The notes beneath the pieces were generated by a model. The model saw only the letters and a program-made list of their open reading frames with translations. It did no database searches and had not been told where the DNA came from. DNA of 49,203 bases from Komagataeibacter melomenusus (GTDB lineage: Bacteria; Pseudomonadota; Alphaproteobacteria; Acetobacterales; Acetobacteraceae), in contig NZ_JABJWC010000024.1 of NCBI RefSeq assembly GCF_013155395.1, forward strand, positions 1 through 49,203, read 5' to 3'. Positions 15,974 through 24,866 of the stretch are shown piece by piece (within the stretch, counting starts at the first letter, position 1; every line of letters begins with the position of its first letter). The position numbers and the translations under genes were made by a program.

Positions 15974-17671
15974 TCAGCTCTCGGCGTTGCGGCGACGGAT
16001 CGCGGCACCCAGAATATCACCCAGCGACGCACCGCTATCGGACGAACCGTAGTCGGAGATCGCCTGCTTGTCTTCCTCGACCTCACGGCCGCGAATGGTC
16101 AGGGCCAGCTTGCGGGCCGCGCGGTCAACCGACACGACCTTCGCGTCAACGCGCTCGCCAACGGCGAAGCGCTCGGGGCGCTGGTCGGCCTTGTCACGGG
16201 CCAGTTCCGCACGGCGGATGAAGCCGGTCAGAACGTCGTCAACCTTCACCTCGATGCCGTTCGCCTGCACCGCAGTCACGATGCAGGTCACGACCGCACC
16301 CTTCTGCACCTTGCTCAGCGTGTCGGCTGCGGGGTCTTCATGCAGCTGCTTGATGCCAAGCGAGATGCGCTCCTTCTCCACGTCCACGTCCAGAACCTTG
16401 GCCTTGACGACCTGGCCCTTCTCGTAGTGGCTCATGGCGACTTCGCCCGGCTCGTCCCACGACAGGTCGGACATGTGAACCATGCCATCGATGTCGGCGG
16501 AAAGGCCGATGAACAGGCCGAACTCGGTGATGTTGCGGATCTCGCCTTCCACCACGGAACCAACCTTGTGTTCCTCGGCGAACTGCTCCCACGGGTTGCG
16601 CTGCACCTGCTTCAGGCCCAGCGAGATGCGGCGCTTCGCGCTGTCCACATCCAGAACCATCACATCGACTTCCTGCGAAGTGGCGACGATCTTGCCCGGA
16701 TGGACGTTCTTCTTCGTCCAGGACATCTCGGACACGTGCACCAGGCCTTCGACGCCCGGCTCGAGTTCGACGAACGCACCGTAGTCGGTGATGTTCGTGA
16801 CGCGACCGGTGTAGCGGGCACCCGGCGGGTACTTGATCGCCACGTTCTCCCACGGGTCGGCCTCAAGCTGCTTCATGCCCAGCGAGATGCGCTGCGTGTC
16901 GGGGTTGAAGCGGATGACCTGCACGCGGACCGGCTGGCCGATCTGCAGCGCTTCGGACGGGTGGTTGATGCGCTTCCATGCGATGTCGGTCACATGCAGC
17001 AGGCCATCGACGCCGCCCAGGTCAACGAACGCACCGTAATCGGTGATGTTCTTGACCACGCCATCGAGGATCATGCCTTCCTTCAGGCCCTGGATCAGCT
17101 CGCTGCGCTGTTCCGCACGGGTCTCTTCGAGCACGGCGCGGCGCGACACGACGATGTTGCCGCGGGCGCGGTCCATCTTCAGGATCTGGAACGGCTGGGG
17201 CACGCCCATCAGCGGGGTCACGTCGCGCACGGGGCGGATGTCCACCTGGCTGCCGGGCAGGAACGCCATCGCGCCGCCGAGGTCGACGGTGAAGCCACCC
17301 TTGACGCGGCCATAGATGGTGCCGTTGACGCGCTGGTTGCCTTCGAACGCCTTTTCAAGGTTCGACCAGGCTTCCTCGCGGCGGGCCTTCTCGCGGGACA
17401 GGACAATGGACCCGTCACGATCTTCGTACCGCTCGACGAACAGTTCGATGACATCACCCGGCTTGACATCGGGGGTAACGCCCGGCGGGCCGAATTCCTT
17501 GAGGGAGACGCGCCCTTCGCTTTTCAGGCCGACATCGACGATGGCGTATTCATCCGTCAGGCGAACGACGCGACCGGTGACGACGGAACCGTCAAACGCG
17601 GAATCGCGGCCGAGGGTTTCCTCGAGGAGATCGGCAAAGTTCTCGACGGGCTGTGTTGTGGCTGAAGCCAT
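15974..17671 (-). CDS. rpsA: 30S ribosomal protein S1
   Basis: S1 binds mRNA at the 30S platform and helps unfold leaders during initiation. The 565-residue protein consists of six S1 (OB-fold) repeats. Tell-tale repeat segments include GMILDGVVKNITDYGAFVDL, TGRVTNITDYGAFVEL and VEGEIRNITEFGLFIGL, each followed by DGLLHVTDIAW, EGLVHVSEMSW or DGMVHMSDLSW. The first two domains are the more divergent ribosome-binding ones. Length matches alphaproteobacterial S1. The order aroA-cmk-rpsA is the usual one, and it is the last gene of the run. ATG 17671 opens with MASATTQPVENFADLLEE, a standard S1 start. Confidence 0.98.
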   Translation of the reverse strand: MASATTQPVENFADLLEETLGRDSAFDGSVVTGRVVRLTDEYAIVDVGLKSEGRVSLKEFGPPGVTPDVKPGDVIELFVERYEDRDGSIVLSREKARREEAWSNLEKAFEGNQRVNGTIYGRVKGGFTVDLGGAMAFLPGSQVDIRPVRDVTPLMGVPQPFQILKMDRARGNIVVSRRAVLEETRAEQRSELIQGLKEGMILDGVVKNITDYGAFVDLGGVDGLLHVTDIAWKRINHPSEALQIGQPVRVQVIRFNPDTQRISLGMKQLEADPWENVAIKYPPGARYTGRVTNITDYGAFVELEPGVEGLVHVSEMSWTKKNVHPGKIVATSQEVDVMVLDVDSAKRRISLGLKQVQRNPWEQFAEEHKVGSVVEGEIRNITEFGLFIGLSADIDGMVHMSDLSWDEPGEVAMSHYEKGQVVKAKVLDVDVEKERISLGIKQLHEDPAADTLSKVQKGAVVTCIVTAVQANGIEVKVDDVLTGFIRRAELARDKADQRPERFAVGERVDAKVVSVDRAARKLALTIRGREVEEDKQAISDYGSSDSGASLGDILGAAIRRRNAES

Positions 17672-17945
17672 GAGTTACTCGTAAATCCTGTAACCACATC
17701 ACGACCGCGCAGCGGCGGATGTGGACAATCCTGCGCCCCCGCCTGCCCGCCTGCGCGGTACCTATGGGAACGACTTGCCCGGCGCTCTGGCCACGACACG
17801 GTCGCGGCACGCTGCGGGCCAGATGTGAAAGACCATGCCCCAACGCAGGCGCGCGGGGCATATACCGTTGAGCACAGACACCCTATGGGCGGCGTATGTC
17901 AATAAAAACCGTGCCGGGGGCGACTGGTTCGCGCACAAAAGCGCG
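17672..17945 (-). promoter_or_regulatory. rpsA leader and probable rpsA promoter region
   Basis: A 274-base gap separates cmk from rpsA, long for genes otherwise closely spaced, so rpsA probably has its own promoter and leader. On the minus strand a perfect -35 hexamer TTGACA lies at 17902-17897 next to an AT-rich stretch, but no good -10 is found 16-18 bases downstream (GTCTGT). A TATATG lies further on, near 17860. Several GC-rich inverted repeats follow (for example around 17705-17740), which would fit S1 autoregulation in the leader. The exact promoter is not settled. Confidence 0.3.
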
Positions 17946-18587
17946 CTAACGCGTCTTCAGCGCCACGATCCGCAGGGCCTCGGCCAGCACGGCTGCCGCA
18001 TCGAGGTGGTCGGTCTCGATATGCACGGCGTCATCCGCCGGGCGCAGGGGCGCGGTGGCGCGGGCGGAATCGGCGGCGTCGCGCGCGGCGATCTCACGCT
18101 CCACCTGCGCGATCCGGGCCGCGCGGTCGGGTGCGTCGGGGTCACTCGCCATCTGCTCCCACCGCCGCTCGGCCCGCGTGCGGGCCGAGGCCGTGATGTA
18201 GAGCTTCACCTGCGCATCGGGGAAGATGACCGTGCCGATATCACGCCCGTCAAGCACCGCGCCATGGGTGCCGGCAAAGCGGCGCTGCACGTCAACGAGT
18301 ACACGCCGCACGGCGGGCTGGGCGGCCACGAGGCTTGCGGCGCGGTCCACCTCGGGCACGCGCAGGTCGGTGCGACGCAGGTCTTCCATGCCCACGGTGG
18401 CGGCAAATTCCTCCGCCGGGGCGGTGGCGGGGTCATGCCCCGCATCGATCATGCGCCGCCCGGTGGCGCGGTAGAGCAGGCCGGTATCGAGGTAGGGCAG
18501 ACCCAGCGCCTCGGCCAGGCTGCGCGCCAGCGTGCCCTTGCCCGCGGCAGCCGGGCCGTCAACCGCTATGACCAGGCGCTGCGTCAT
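17946..18587 (-). CDS. cmk: Cytidylate kinase
   Basis: Phosphorylates CMP and dCMP with ATP in the cytosol. The 213-residue product has the P-loop DGPAAAGKGTLAR (10-22), the substrate segment YLDTGLLYRATG, the DGRDIGTVIFPDAQVKLYITA motif and the lid region with RAERRWEQM. Length is normal for the bacterial Cmk family. It starts at ATG 18587, overlapping the aroA stop by four bases, so translation is coupled. Confidence 0.97.
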   Translation of the reverse strand: MTQRLVIAVDGPAAAGKGTLARSLAEALGLPYLDTGLLYRATGRRMIDAGHDPATAPAEEFAATVGMEDLRRTDLRVPEVDRAASLVAAQPAVRRVLVDVQRRFAGTHGAVLDGRDIGTVIFPDAQVKLYITASARTRAERRWEQMASDPDAPDRAARIAQVEREIAARDAADSARATAPLRPADDAVHIETDHLDAAAVLAEALRIVALKTR

Positions 18588-19936
18588 GCCGCAAGCCCCG
18601 CGCCGATGCTGTTCATCAGCGCCACGAAACCGGGGAAGCTCGTATCGATGAAGGCGGTATCATCCACGCTGACCGGCTTGCGGGCCGCAAGGCCCATCAC
18701 GATCGCGCTCATGGCCAGGCGGTGATCCATGCGGGTCGCGACCAGCCCGCCACCGGGAATGGCGCCACCCGTGCCATGCACGATCATGTCATCGCCCACC
18801 ACGTCCACCCTGATGCCATTGGCCTCAAGCAGCGCCACGGTGGCGGCAAGGCGGTCGCTTTCCTTCACGCGCAGTTCCTCCAGCCCGCGAAAGCGCGACT
18901 GGCCCGTGGCATGGGCGGCGGCCACGGCCAGCACCGGATATTCATCGATCATCGACGGCGCGCGGGTGGCGGGCACGTCCACGCCATGCAGCGCGCCCGC
19001 AGTGGCGGTCAGGTCGCCCACCGGCTCGCCGCCTTCCACGCGCTCGTTGCTGATGGCAAGCTCCGCCCCCATCTCGCGCAGCGAGGTGAACAGCCCCGTG
19101 CGCAGCGGGTTCAGCCCCACGCCCCGCACGGTTACCGTCGAGCCCGGCACCAGCAGGGCCGCGACCAGCACGAAGGCCGCCGATGACGGATCGCCCGGCA
19201 CCACGATGTCACGCGCCACAAGGTCGGGGCGGCCCTGAAGCGTGATCACACGCCCGCCCGCGCCCATGGGTTCGACCCGCACCTGCGCGCCGAAGTGGCG
19301 CAGCATGTTTTCGGTATGGTCGCGGGTGGCCACGGGTTCTTCCACCCGGGTCTCGCCCACCGCGTTCAGCCCGGCCAGCAGCACGGCGGACTTGACCTGG
19401 GCGGACGCCACCGGCAGCCGGTAGGCCAGCGGCGGCGGGTTGGCATTGCCCGCAATGGCCAGCGGCAGCCGCCCGCCCTGGCGCGAGAGGAAGGTGGCCC
19501 CGGTGGCGGCCAGCGGGTCGGTCACGCGCTTCATCGGGCGGCCGCGCAGGCTGGCATCGCCCGTCATGACCGAGGTGAAGCCGTGGCTGGCCAGAATGCC
19601 CGACAGCAGCCGCGCCGCCGTGCCGGAATTGCCCATGTCCAGCACATCGGCGGGTTCACGCAGCCCGTCGAGCCCGCAGCCCTGCACGCGCCACTGCCCT
19701 GCCCCCTCGCGGGTGATGTCCGCGCCAAGGGCGCGCATGGCATCGGCGGTGCGCATCACGTCCTCGCCTTCCAGCAGGCCGGTGATGTGGGTCGTGCCGC
19801 GCGCAAGCGCTGCAAACATCAGCGAACGGTGGCTGATCGACTTGTCACCCGGCACATGGACCGAACCGGACAGGGGCGCGCGCGGGGCATGAACCGTCAG
19901 CGCGCGAACGGAAGATGGGGCATGATCGGTTTTCAT
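18584..19936 (-). CDS. aroA: 3-phosphoshikimate 1-carboxyvinyltransferase (EPSP synthase)
   Basis: Joins phosphoenolpyruvate to shikimate 3-phosphate in chorismate synthesis. The 450-residue protein shows VPGDKSISHRSLMF (28-41), LDMGNSGTAARLLSG, TGDASLRGRPM, ASAQVKSAVLLAGL, the EPVATRDHTENML motif and MIDEYPVLAVAAA near the C-terminal third. ATG 19936 (MKTDHAP) is preferred over an in-frame start 12 bases upstream. It leads the aroA-cmk-rpsA run. DKSISHR together with SAQVKSA resembles the CP4-like class II enzymes common in Alphaproteobacteria. Confidence 0.97.
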   Translation of the reverse strand: MKTDHAPSSVRALTVHAPRAPLSGSVHVPGDKSISHRSLMFAALARGTTHITGLLEGEDVMRTADAMRALGADITREGAGQWRVQGCGLDGLREPADVLDMGNSGTAARLLSGILASHGFTSVMTGDASLRGRPMKRVTDPLAATGATFLSRQGGRLPLAIAGNANPPPLAYRLPVASAQVKSAVLLAGLNAVGETRVEEPVATRDHTENMLRHFGAQVRVEPMGAGGRVITLQGRPDLVARDIVVPGDPSSAAFVLVAALLVPGSTVTVRGVGLNPLRTGLFTSLREMGAELAISNERVEGGEPVGDLTATAGALHGVDVPATRAPSMIDEYPVLAVAAAHATGQSRFRGLEELRVKESDRLAATVALLEANGIRVDVVGDDMIVHGTGGAIPGGGLVATRMDHRLAMSAIVMGLAARKPVSVDDTAFIDTSFPGFVALMNSIGAGLAA

Positions 19937-20115
19937 AACGCATCCCATTCCGTATTCCGGGTGACAAAGTCAATCACAGATCGGCATGATCAGGGTGCCG
20001 GCGTGCGGGGCAATGTTTGACATCAGCCGCGCAAACTGGCATGGGGCTGCGCCTTTTGCCACTTCCGGATACGGTGGCTCCATTCATCACTAAAAACAGG
20101 ATCGACAGGTTCAAG

Positions 20116-20454
20116 ATGGCTCAGTCCAACCTCGGCACCAAACGTGTCTGTGTCTCCTGCAGCGCCCGTTTCTACGATCTGAACAAGAATCCGGCCGTCT
20201 GCCCCAAATGCGGTGCTGAACAGCCCGTGGAACTGCCCCGCGTGCGCCGCCCGGTGGAAGCTGCCCCCGAATCCAAGCCCAAGACCGGCGATGCCGCGAT
20301 TGATAACGACGTGGATGTCGATCTCGACGCCGATGCGGATGAAGATGCAGACGCCGTGCTGCCTGACGACGCGGGCCTTGATGACGATGATGACGACGAC
20401 ATCAGCAGCGCCGACATCGACGTCAAGACCGACAAGGACGACCACGACAACTGA
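20116..20454 (+). CDS. FYDLN-acid (TIGR02300) zinc-ribbon protein
   Basis: A 112-residue protein typical of Alphaproteobacteria. The N-terminal 35 residues form a small zinc ribbon with Cys12, Cys15, Cys29 and Cys32 around the eponymous ARFYDLNKNP. The rest is a long acidic tail of Asp runs (DDDDDDD, DVDLDADADEDADA) that should be disordered and strongly negative. Function is unknown. The ATG at 20116 opens with the conserved MAQSNLGTKRVC. It is divergent from aroA and ends at a strong terminator. Confidence 0.93.
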   Translation: MAQSNLGTKRVCVSCSARFYDLNKNPAVCPKCGAEQPVELPRVRRPVEAAPESKPKTGDAAIDNDVDVDLDADADEDADAVLPDDAGLDDDDDDDISSADIDVKTDKDDHDN

Positions 20455-20461
20455 GCCTGAC

Positions 20462-20491
20462 CGGCCCGGAGTTCATGCTCCGGGCCGTTTT
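20462..20491 (+). terminator. Intrinsic terminator after the FYDLN gene
   Basis: A 10-base-pair perfect stem CGGCCCGGAG / CTCCGGGCCG (20462-20471 with 20478-20487), loop TTCATG, followed by TTTT. It lies between the FYDLN gene and the convergent folB gene. The T-run is on the plus side, so it mainly stops the FYDLN transcript. Confidence 0.88.
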
Positions 20492-20495
20492 GGCA

Positions 20496-20894
20496 TCAGG
20501 CGGGGTTGCGGCGCTCGATCTCGACGCCAACCGATTCGGCATCATCGAAGATATCGAGCTTTTCGATTCTGACGCGCGTAATGCGCACGCGCTTTTCCGC
20601 CAGCACGCCTGCCGCGATTCGTTCGGCCAGCGTCTCCACCAGGGCCACATGGCCGGCGCCCACCAGTTCGCGCACCAGCAGCACCACGCGTTCATAGGAT
20701 ACCGTGCGGGCCAGGTCATCCGCCCCCACCGCGAGCGAGGCGCTGTCAGGCACGCCAAACATCACATTGACGCGAATGCGCTGGGTCACGCCCTGCTCGT
20801 GCTCGAACACGCCGATATGGGCATCAAGCACCATATTGCGCACGAACAGGCAGCGCAGGGGCTCAGGCTCGTTCCACGGCGGGAATACGGACAT
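20496..20894 (-). CDS. folB: Dihydroneopterin aldolase
   Basis: Cleaves dihydroneopterin to hydroxymethyl-dihydropterin and glycolaldehyde in folate synthesis. The 132-residue product contains LFVRNMVLDAHIGVFEHEQG near the N-terminus (with the conserved DAxIGVxxHE), VSYERVV, the TLAERIAAGVL segment and RVRIEKLDIFDDAESVGVEIER at the end. It is slightly longer than typical (about 120) at both ends. It follows the SDR gene by 24 bases on the same strand; that neighbour looks like a pterin reductase, which strengthens the call. Confidence 0.93.
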   Translation of the reverse strand: MSVFPPWNEPEPLRCLFVRNMVLDAHIGVFEHEQGVTQRIRVNVMFGVPDSASLAVGADDLARTVSYERVVLLVRELVGAGHVALVETLAERIAAGVLAEKRVRITRVRIEKLDIFDDAESVGVEIERRNPA

Positions 20895-20918
20895 GATGGT
20901 TCCTGTCAGTCGGGGGCG

Positions 20919-21689
20919 TCAGCGCGCGGGAGACCACTGCATGTGCTGGCCGCCATCAAGGGCAAGCATCTGCCCGGTGACCGATGGCAGGCAGATCAGC
21001 GACAGGGCCGCGCGCGCAATCTCGTCAGGCGTGGCCACCTGTCCCAGCGGCACGGAGGCGCATTGCCGGGCGAACTGCGCGGCCGTCTGCCGTGGCGTGG
21101 GCAGCACGGGGCCGGGACCGATGGCGTTGACGCGGATCTGCCGTGGCGCCAGGGCCAGCGCCATGGTCTGGGTCAGGGTCCATAACGCTGCCTTGGACAC
21201 GGTATAGCTGACAAAATGGGGCGTGAGCGACCACACGCGCTCATCAAGCATGTTCAGCACCATGCCCTGCGCCGTGCCGGGCAGCAGGCGGGCGAATTCC
21301 TGCATCAGCACGAAGGGCGCGCGGGTGTTGGGCTCCATATGGGAATCCCACCCCGCCCTTGTGGCGTCATTCCATTCATCGCGCATGAACACGCTGGCAT
21401 TATTGACCAGCACGCCCACCGGGCCGAGCGCGCCTGTCGCCGCGGCCATGAGCGGTATGACCTCAGCCTCACGCGCAAGATCGGCGGGCAGCAGCACGGC
21501 CGTGCGGCCTGTCGCGCGGATTTCAGCAGCGGTCTGTTCCGCCGCCTGCGCGGCGGTATTGTAATGCAGTGCGATATCGAAACCCGCGCGCGCCAGTTCC
21601 AGCGCAATGGCGCGGCCAAGGCGGGCCGCCCCGCCGGTGACAAGGGCTGCGCGCGGCATGGCGGCAGGCACGGGCCAGAGCGGGCTCAT
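20919..21689 (-). CDS. Pteridine-reductase-like short-chain dehydrogenase (FolM/PTR1 type)
   Basis: A 256-residue SDR. The NADPH-binding motif is TGGAARLGRAIA (18-29), with Arg23 where pteridine reductases place an Arg. Instead of the usual SDR catalytic Ser there is Asp149 (NMLDE), followed by Tyr162 and Lys166 (SYTVSK). This Asp/Tyr/Lys spacing of 13 and 4 is the same as in trypanosomatid PTR1 and FolM. NNAS (97-100) and DGGQHM near the end also fit. The expected reaction is NADPH-dependent reduction of a dihydropterin or dihydrofolate. It lies between recR (4-base overlap) and folB. The exact pterin substrate is unknown. Confidence 0.85.
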   Translation of the reverse strand: MSPLWPVPAAMPRAALVTGGAARLGRAIALELARAGFDIALHYNTAAQAAEQTAAEIRATGRTAVLLPADLAREAEVIPLMAAATGALGPVGVLVNNASVFMRDEWNDATRAGWDSHMEPNTRAPFVLMQEFARLLPGTAQGMVLNMLDERVWSLTPHFVSYTVSKAALWTLTQTMALALAPRQIRVNAIGPGPVLPTPRQTAAQFARQCASVPLGQVATPDEIARAALSLICLPSVTGQMLALDGGQHMQWSPAR

Positions 21690-22282
21690 GCGGGCCTGCG
21701 CGCCATGATGGCGGCGGCCAGCGTGCCGTCATCAAGCACGTCAAGCGCGCCCCCCACCGGCACGCCCTGCCCCACGCGGCTGATTTTTACGTCAAACCGG
21801 GCCAGCCGCTCATGCAGCCAGTGCATGGTGGTGGCCCCTTCCACCGTGGTGCCCAGCGCCAGGATCACTTCGCGCACGCTGCCCCCGGCAATGCGGTCGA
21901 GCAAGGGCTGTACATTCAGGTCATCCGGCCCGATACCGGACAGGGCGGACAGCGTGCCGCCCAGCACCTGATACACGCCACGGTGCACGCCCGCGCGCTC
22001 GAGCGCCCACAGGTCGCCCACATTCTCCACCACGCACACCAGCCCCGCATCGCGGGTGGGGTCCGTGCAGATGGCGCAGGGGTCGGTCGTATCAAGATTG
22101 CCGCAGGTCGAGCAGGTGCGCACGGCGCGCGCCGCCTGCTCCATGGCCTGCGCAAGCGGCAACATGCGGGCATGGGGCTGGCGCAGCAGGGCCAGCGCCG
22201 CCCGGCGGGCCGAGCGCGGCCCAAGCCCCGGCAGGCGGCCCAGCAGGGTCACCAGCCGGTCGATCTCACCCCGCCCGCTCAT
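21686..22282 (-). CDS. recR: Recombination protein RecR
   Basis: Part of the RecFOR pathway that loads RecA at gaps. The 198-residue protein has an N-terminal helix-hairpin-helix (LLGRLPGLGPRSARR, 14-27), a four-Cys zinc finger (Cys57, Cys60, Cys69, Cys72), a TOPRIM domain starting at LVCVVENVGDLWALE, and the C-terminal RVGQGVPVGGALDVLDDGTL segment with the Walker-B-like end. Length is normal. Position after dnaX and ybaB is the classic arrangement. Confidence 0.98.
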   Translation of the reverse strand: MSGRGEIDRLVTLLGRLPGLGPRSARRAALALLRQPHARMLPLAQAMEQAARAVRTCSTCGNLDTTDPCAICTDPTRDAGLVCVVENVGDLWALERAGVHRGVYQVLGGTLSALSGIGPDDLNVQPLLDRIAGGSVREVILALGTTVEGATTMHWLHERLARFDVKISRVGQGVPVGGALDVLDDGTLAAAIMARRPA

Positions 22283-22304
22283 GCATGCCCTCCCGCGCCC
22301 TGGC

Positions 22305-22628
22305 TCAGAACGGGAATTTCATCCCGCCCGGCAGGTTCAGGCCACCCGTGACCTTCTTCATTTCCTCACTGGCGGTGGCGTCGAGCTTCTTGCGGGCATC
22401 GGCGCTGGCGGCAAGGATCAGGTCCTGCATCATTTCCATCTCGGCAGGGTCGGCCAGCTTGGGGTCGATGGTGATCGACTTCATATCGCCCTTGCCGTTC
22501 ATGGTCAGCGTGACCATGCCAGCGCCCGCGCTGCCTTCAATGACCATGTCTTCAAGCTTGGCCTGCATTTCTTCCATGCGGGCCTGCATCTGGGTGGCCT
22601 GTTTCATCAGGCCGGCAAGATTTTTCAT
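22305..22628 (-). CDS. YbaB/EbfC family nucleoid-associated protein
   Basis: A 107-residue DNA-binding protein. The N-terminal coiled helix ([22 protein letters not shown]) and the [24 protein letters not shown] core are typical, as is the ending [19 protein letters not shown]. It forms dimers with tweezer-like helices that bind DNA. It sits between dnaX (15 bases upstream) and recR (22 bases downstream), the common dnaX-ybaB-recR unit. Confidence 0.95.
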   Translation of the reverse strand: MKNLAGLMKQATQMQARMEEMQAKLEDMVIEGSAGAGMVTLTMNGKGDMKSITIDPKLADPAEMEMMQDLILAASADARKKLDATASEEMKKVTGGLNLPGGMKFPF

Positions 22629-22643
22629 GTTCCGTGTCTCTCC

Positions 22644-24641
22644 TCAGGCAAAATCATCTGCATCCAGATCATCCTCTTCTACCAGTTCGGCATCAAGAGG
22701 GGCGAATTCGAGGTCTGGCGCCAGACTTTCCAGCGCCAGTTCTTCGGGCGGCAGGCCGTACTCATCAAGCGCGTGGTCGGTCACCGCACCCAGCCGGGCG
22801 GTGGGAAAGACCGCCAGCACCGCCTGCACCAGCGGGTGGGCCTCGGCCTGCGCGCGGTGCAACTGGATGATCTCGGCCCCCTGCTCGGCAATCGTGGCCT
22901 CGCCTTCCGCCTCGGACTGGCGGACCTGCCAGCTGTCATCGCCCGTCATCTCGCGCAGGAAGGTTTCCAGCCGCCGGGCCAGGCCGGGCAGGCTGTTGCG
23001 CTCCACCCGGATCGTGATCAGCGGCGGCGCGAATGAAACAAGATGGACCGCATGGAACAGGTGGCCGTGCAGCATGGCGTCACGCCCCGATACAAGGGCT
23101 ACGGTCTCGCGCCATGTGCGGGGCGCGGGCGCAAGCGGCGTTTCCTCCACCCGGCCAATATCGGGCGCGTGCTGCGGCGCGGCATCGACCCGCACGCCGC
23201 CATTGGCCACCATGCGGATGGCGCCCCCACCATCAGGCCCTGCCGTGACACTGGCGGATGCGCCTGCCTGCGCCCCGCCACCCGTCGTAGGGGCGGCAGG
23301 AGAAGCCGAAGCCTGCACGGGCGCTGCCGCGGCATCCTGCCCCAGCACACGGCGCACCACATCACCCGGTGGCGGCAGGTCGGCCACGTAGCACAGGCGG
23401 ATCAGCACCATCTCGGCGGCCTGCCTGCGGTCTGGCGCCTGCTCGACTTCAGCCACGCCCTTGAGCAGCATCTGCCATGTGCGGCCCAGCACCGGCACCG
23501 GCACGCGCTCGGCCAGCGCAGAGCCGCGCCTGCGCTCGGCCTCGGGCATCTCGGGGTTGTCACGCAGGGCGGGAATGGCCTTGAGGCGCGAGACCGTGTG
23601 CACAAGCTCCAGCACATCGCCCAGCATCACGCCCAGATCGCCACCGCGCTCATACACATCGCCGGTAATGGCCAGCGCGCGCTCGGGGCGGCCTTCCAGC
23701 ACGGCATCGAGCAGGTCGAACACCAGCCCGCGATCGGCCAGGCCCAGCATGCCCGCCACCAGGTCCAGCCCGATGGGGGCGGTATCCGTGCCGCCCTCGC
23801 CATCAAGCGTGCCCTGGGCAATGGCCTGATCGAGCAGCGAAAGCCCATCGCGCACCGAGCCGTCGGCCGCGCGCGCGATCAGGGCCAGCGCATCGGGGGT
23901 GAAGACGACATTCTCCGCACGGGCCACGCGGTCGAAATGGGCGGCGAGTTCAACCTGCGGCACGCGGCGCAGCGCAAAGGTCTGGCAGCGCGACAGCACC
24001 GTGACCGGCACCTTGCGCAGTTCGGTCGTGGCGAAGATGAAGGTCACCTGCGCGGGCGGTTCCTCCAGCGTCTTGAGCAGCGCGTTGAACGCGTTGCGCG
24101 AGAGCATGTGGACCTCATCGATGATGAAGACCTTCATGCGCCCCTGCATGGGGCGGAAGCGGGTCGCCTCGATGATCTCGCGCACGTCATCCACGCCGGT
24201 GCGCGAGGCGGCATCCATCTCCAGCACATCGGGGTGGCGGTCGGCGAGGATGGCCACGCAGTTGGGGCATACGCCGCACGGGTCCGCCGTGGGGCCGCCC
24301 CTGCCATCAGGCCCGGTGCAGTTGAGCGCGCGGGCGATGATGCGCGCCGTGGTGGTCTTGCCCACGCCGCGCACGCCCGTCAGCATGAAGGCATGCGCCA
24401 CGCGCCCGAGCGCAAAGGCGTTGCGCAGGATGCGGACGGTGGTTTCCTGACCGATCAGGTCATCGAATGTGGTGGGGCGATATTTGCGGGCCAGCACGCG
24501 GTAGGGTGCGGCGGGTGCTGCATCCGCCACGGCGGGGGGGGCCGATGGCGGGGTGGCGTCACCAAACAGGCCGGGGCCATCTGCGGGCGGTGCAGGCAGC
24601 CCGGCCTCCTCGGAACGATCCTGATCCGACGAAACGGTCAT
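22644..24641 (-). CDS. dnaX: DNA polymerase III subunit tau/gamma
   Basis: The clamp-loader ATPase that holds the replisome together. ATG 24641 gives 665 residues. After a disordered Pro/Ala-rich extension (1-45) come YRVLARKYRPTTFDDLIGQE, Walker A GVRGVGKT (89-96), a zinc module (Cys108, Cys122, Cys125, Cys128), Walker B IIDEVHML and the NALLKTLEEPP sensor motif. The middle is low-complexity Ala/Pro (about 450-500) and the end is acidic (EEDDLDADD). No A-rich slippery sequence is seen near codon 430, so a short gamma form by frameshift is not apparent. The end may contact the polymerase alpha subunit. Confidence 0.96.
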   Translation of the reverse strand: MTVSSDQDRSEEAGLPAPPADGPGLFGDATPPSAPPAVADAAPAAPYRVLARKYRPTTFDDLIGQETTVRILRNAFALGRVAHAFMLTGVRGVGKTTTARIIARALNCTGPDGRGGPTADPCGVCPNCVAILADRHPDVLEMDAASRTGVDDVREIIEATRFRPMQGRMKVFIIDEVHMLSRNAFNALLKTLEEPPAQVTFIFATTELRKVPVTVLSRCQTFALRRVPQVELAAHFDRVARAENVVFTPDALALIARAADGSVRDGLSLLDQAIAQGTLDGEGGTDTAPIGLDLVAGMLGLADRGLVFDLLDAVLEGRPERALAITGDVYERGGDLGVMLGDVLELVHTVSRLKAIPALRDNPEMPEAERRRGSALAERVPVPVLGRTWQMLLKGVAEVEQAPDRRQAAEMVLIRLCYVADLPPPGDVVRRVLGQDAAAAPVQASASPAAPTTGGGAQAGASASVTAGPDGGGAIRMVANGGVRVDAAPQHAPDIGRVEETPLAPAPRTWRETVALVSGRDAMLHGHLFHAVHLVSFAPPLITIRVERNSLPGLARRLETFLREMTGDDSWQVRQSEAEGEATIAEQGAEIIQLHRAQAEAHPLVQAVLAVFPTARLGAVTDHALDEYGLPPEELALESLAPDLEFAPLDAELVEEDDLDADDFA

Positions 24642-24711
24642 TGATGCATCCGGGCTGGAGAAGTGGCCATGACGTACGCGGCGCGATGGCGGCACAGAAA
24701 CGTGTTTCAGA

Positions 24712-24808
24712 TGAGAGACCGGCCATAACCCGGACGAAACTCACTACGGCTGCTTCCTTCCGGACCTGACCAGGTTAGCAAGGTATCCGTCTACAACCGA
24801 TCTCCCGA
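24712..24808 (-). ncRNA. ffs: Signal recognition particle RNA (4.5S, small bacterial type)
   Basis: The minus strand carries the invariant core GGTCAGGTCCGGAAGGAAGC (24775-24756) of domain IV, with the GGAA tetraloop and the asymmetric loop that binds Ffh. Flanking arms pair at the base: GAGATCGG (24804-24797) with CCGGTCTC (24722-24715). The ends are estimated from this pairing. The gene lies just upstream of dnaX on the same strand, a common alphaproteobacterial position. It helps target membrane and exported proteins. Confidence 0.93.
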
Positions 24809-24866
24809 GCGGGTTCTAACACATACACCCGCCCCATGCACAAGGGGGCGGGCAAAAAAATCACGC

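Noticed and set aside
15923-17665. Long plus-strand open frame across rpsA
   Set aside because: Antisense shadow of ribosomal protein S1; no homology and a skewed composition.
20017-20045. TTGACA hexamer upstream of the FYDLN gene as a promoter
   Set aside because: No acceptable -10 lies 16-18 bases downstream (CATGGG).
22644-24641. Programmed frameshift in dnaX
   Set aside because: No A-rich slippery heptamer seen in the region where gamma would end.
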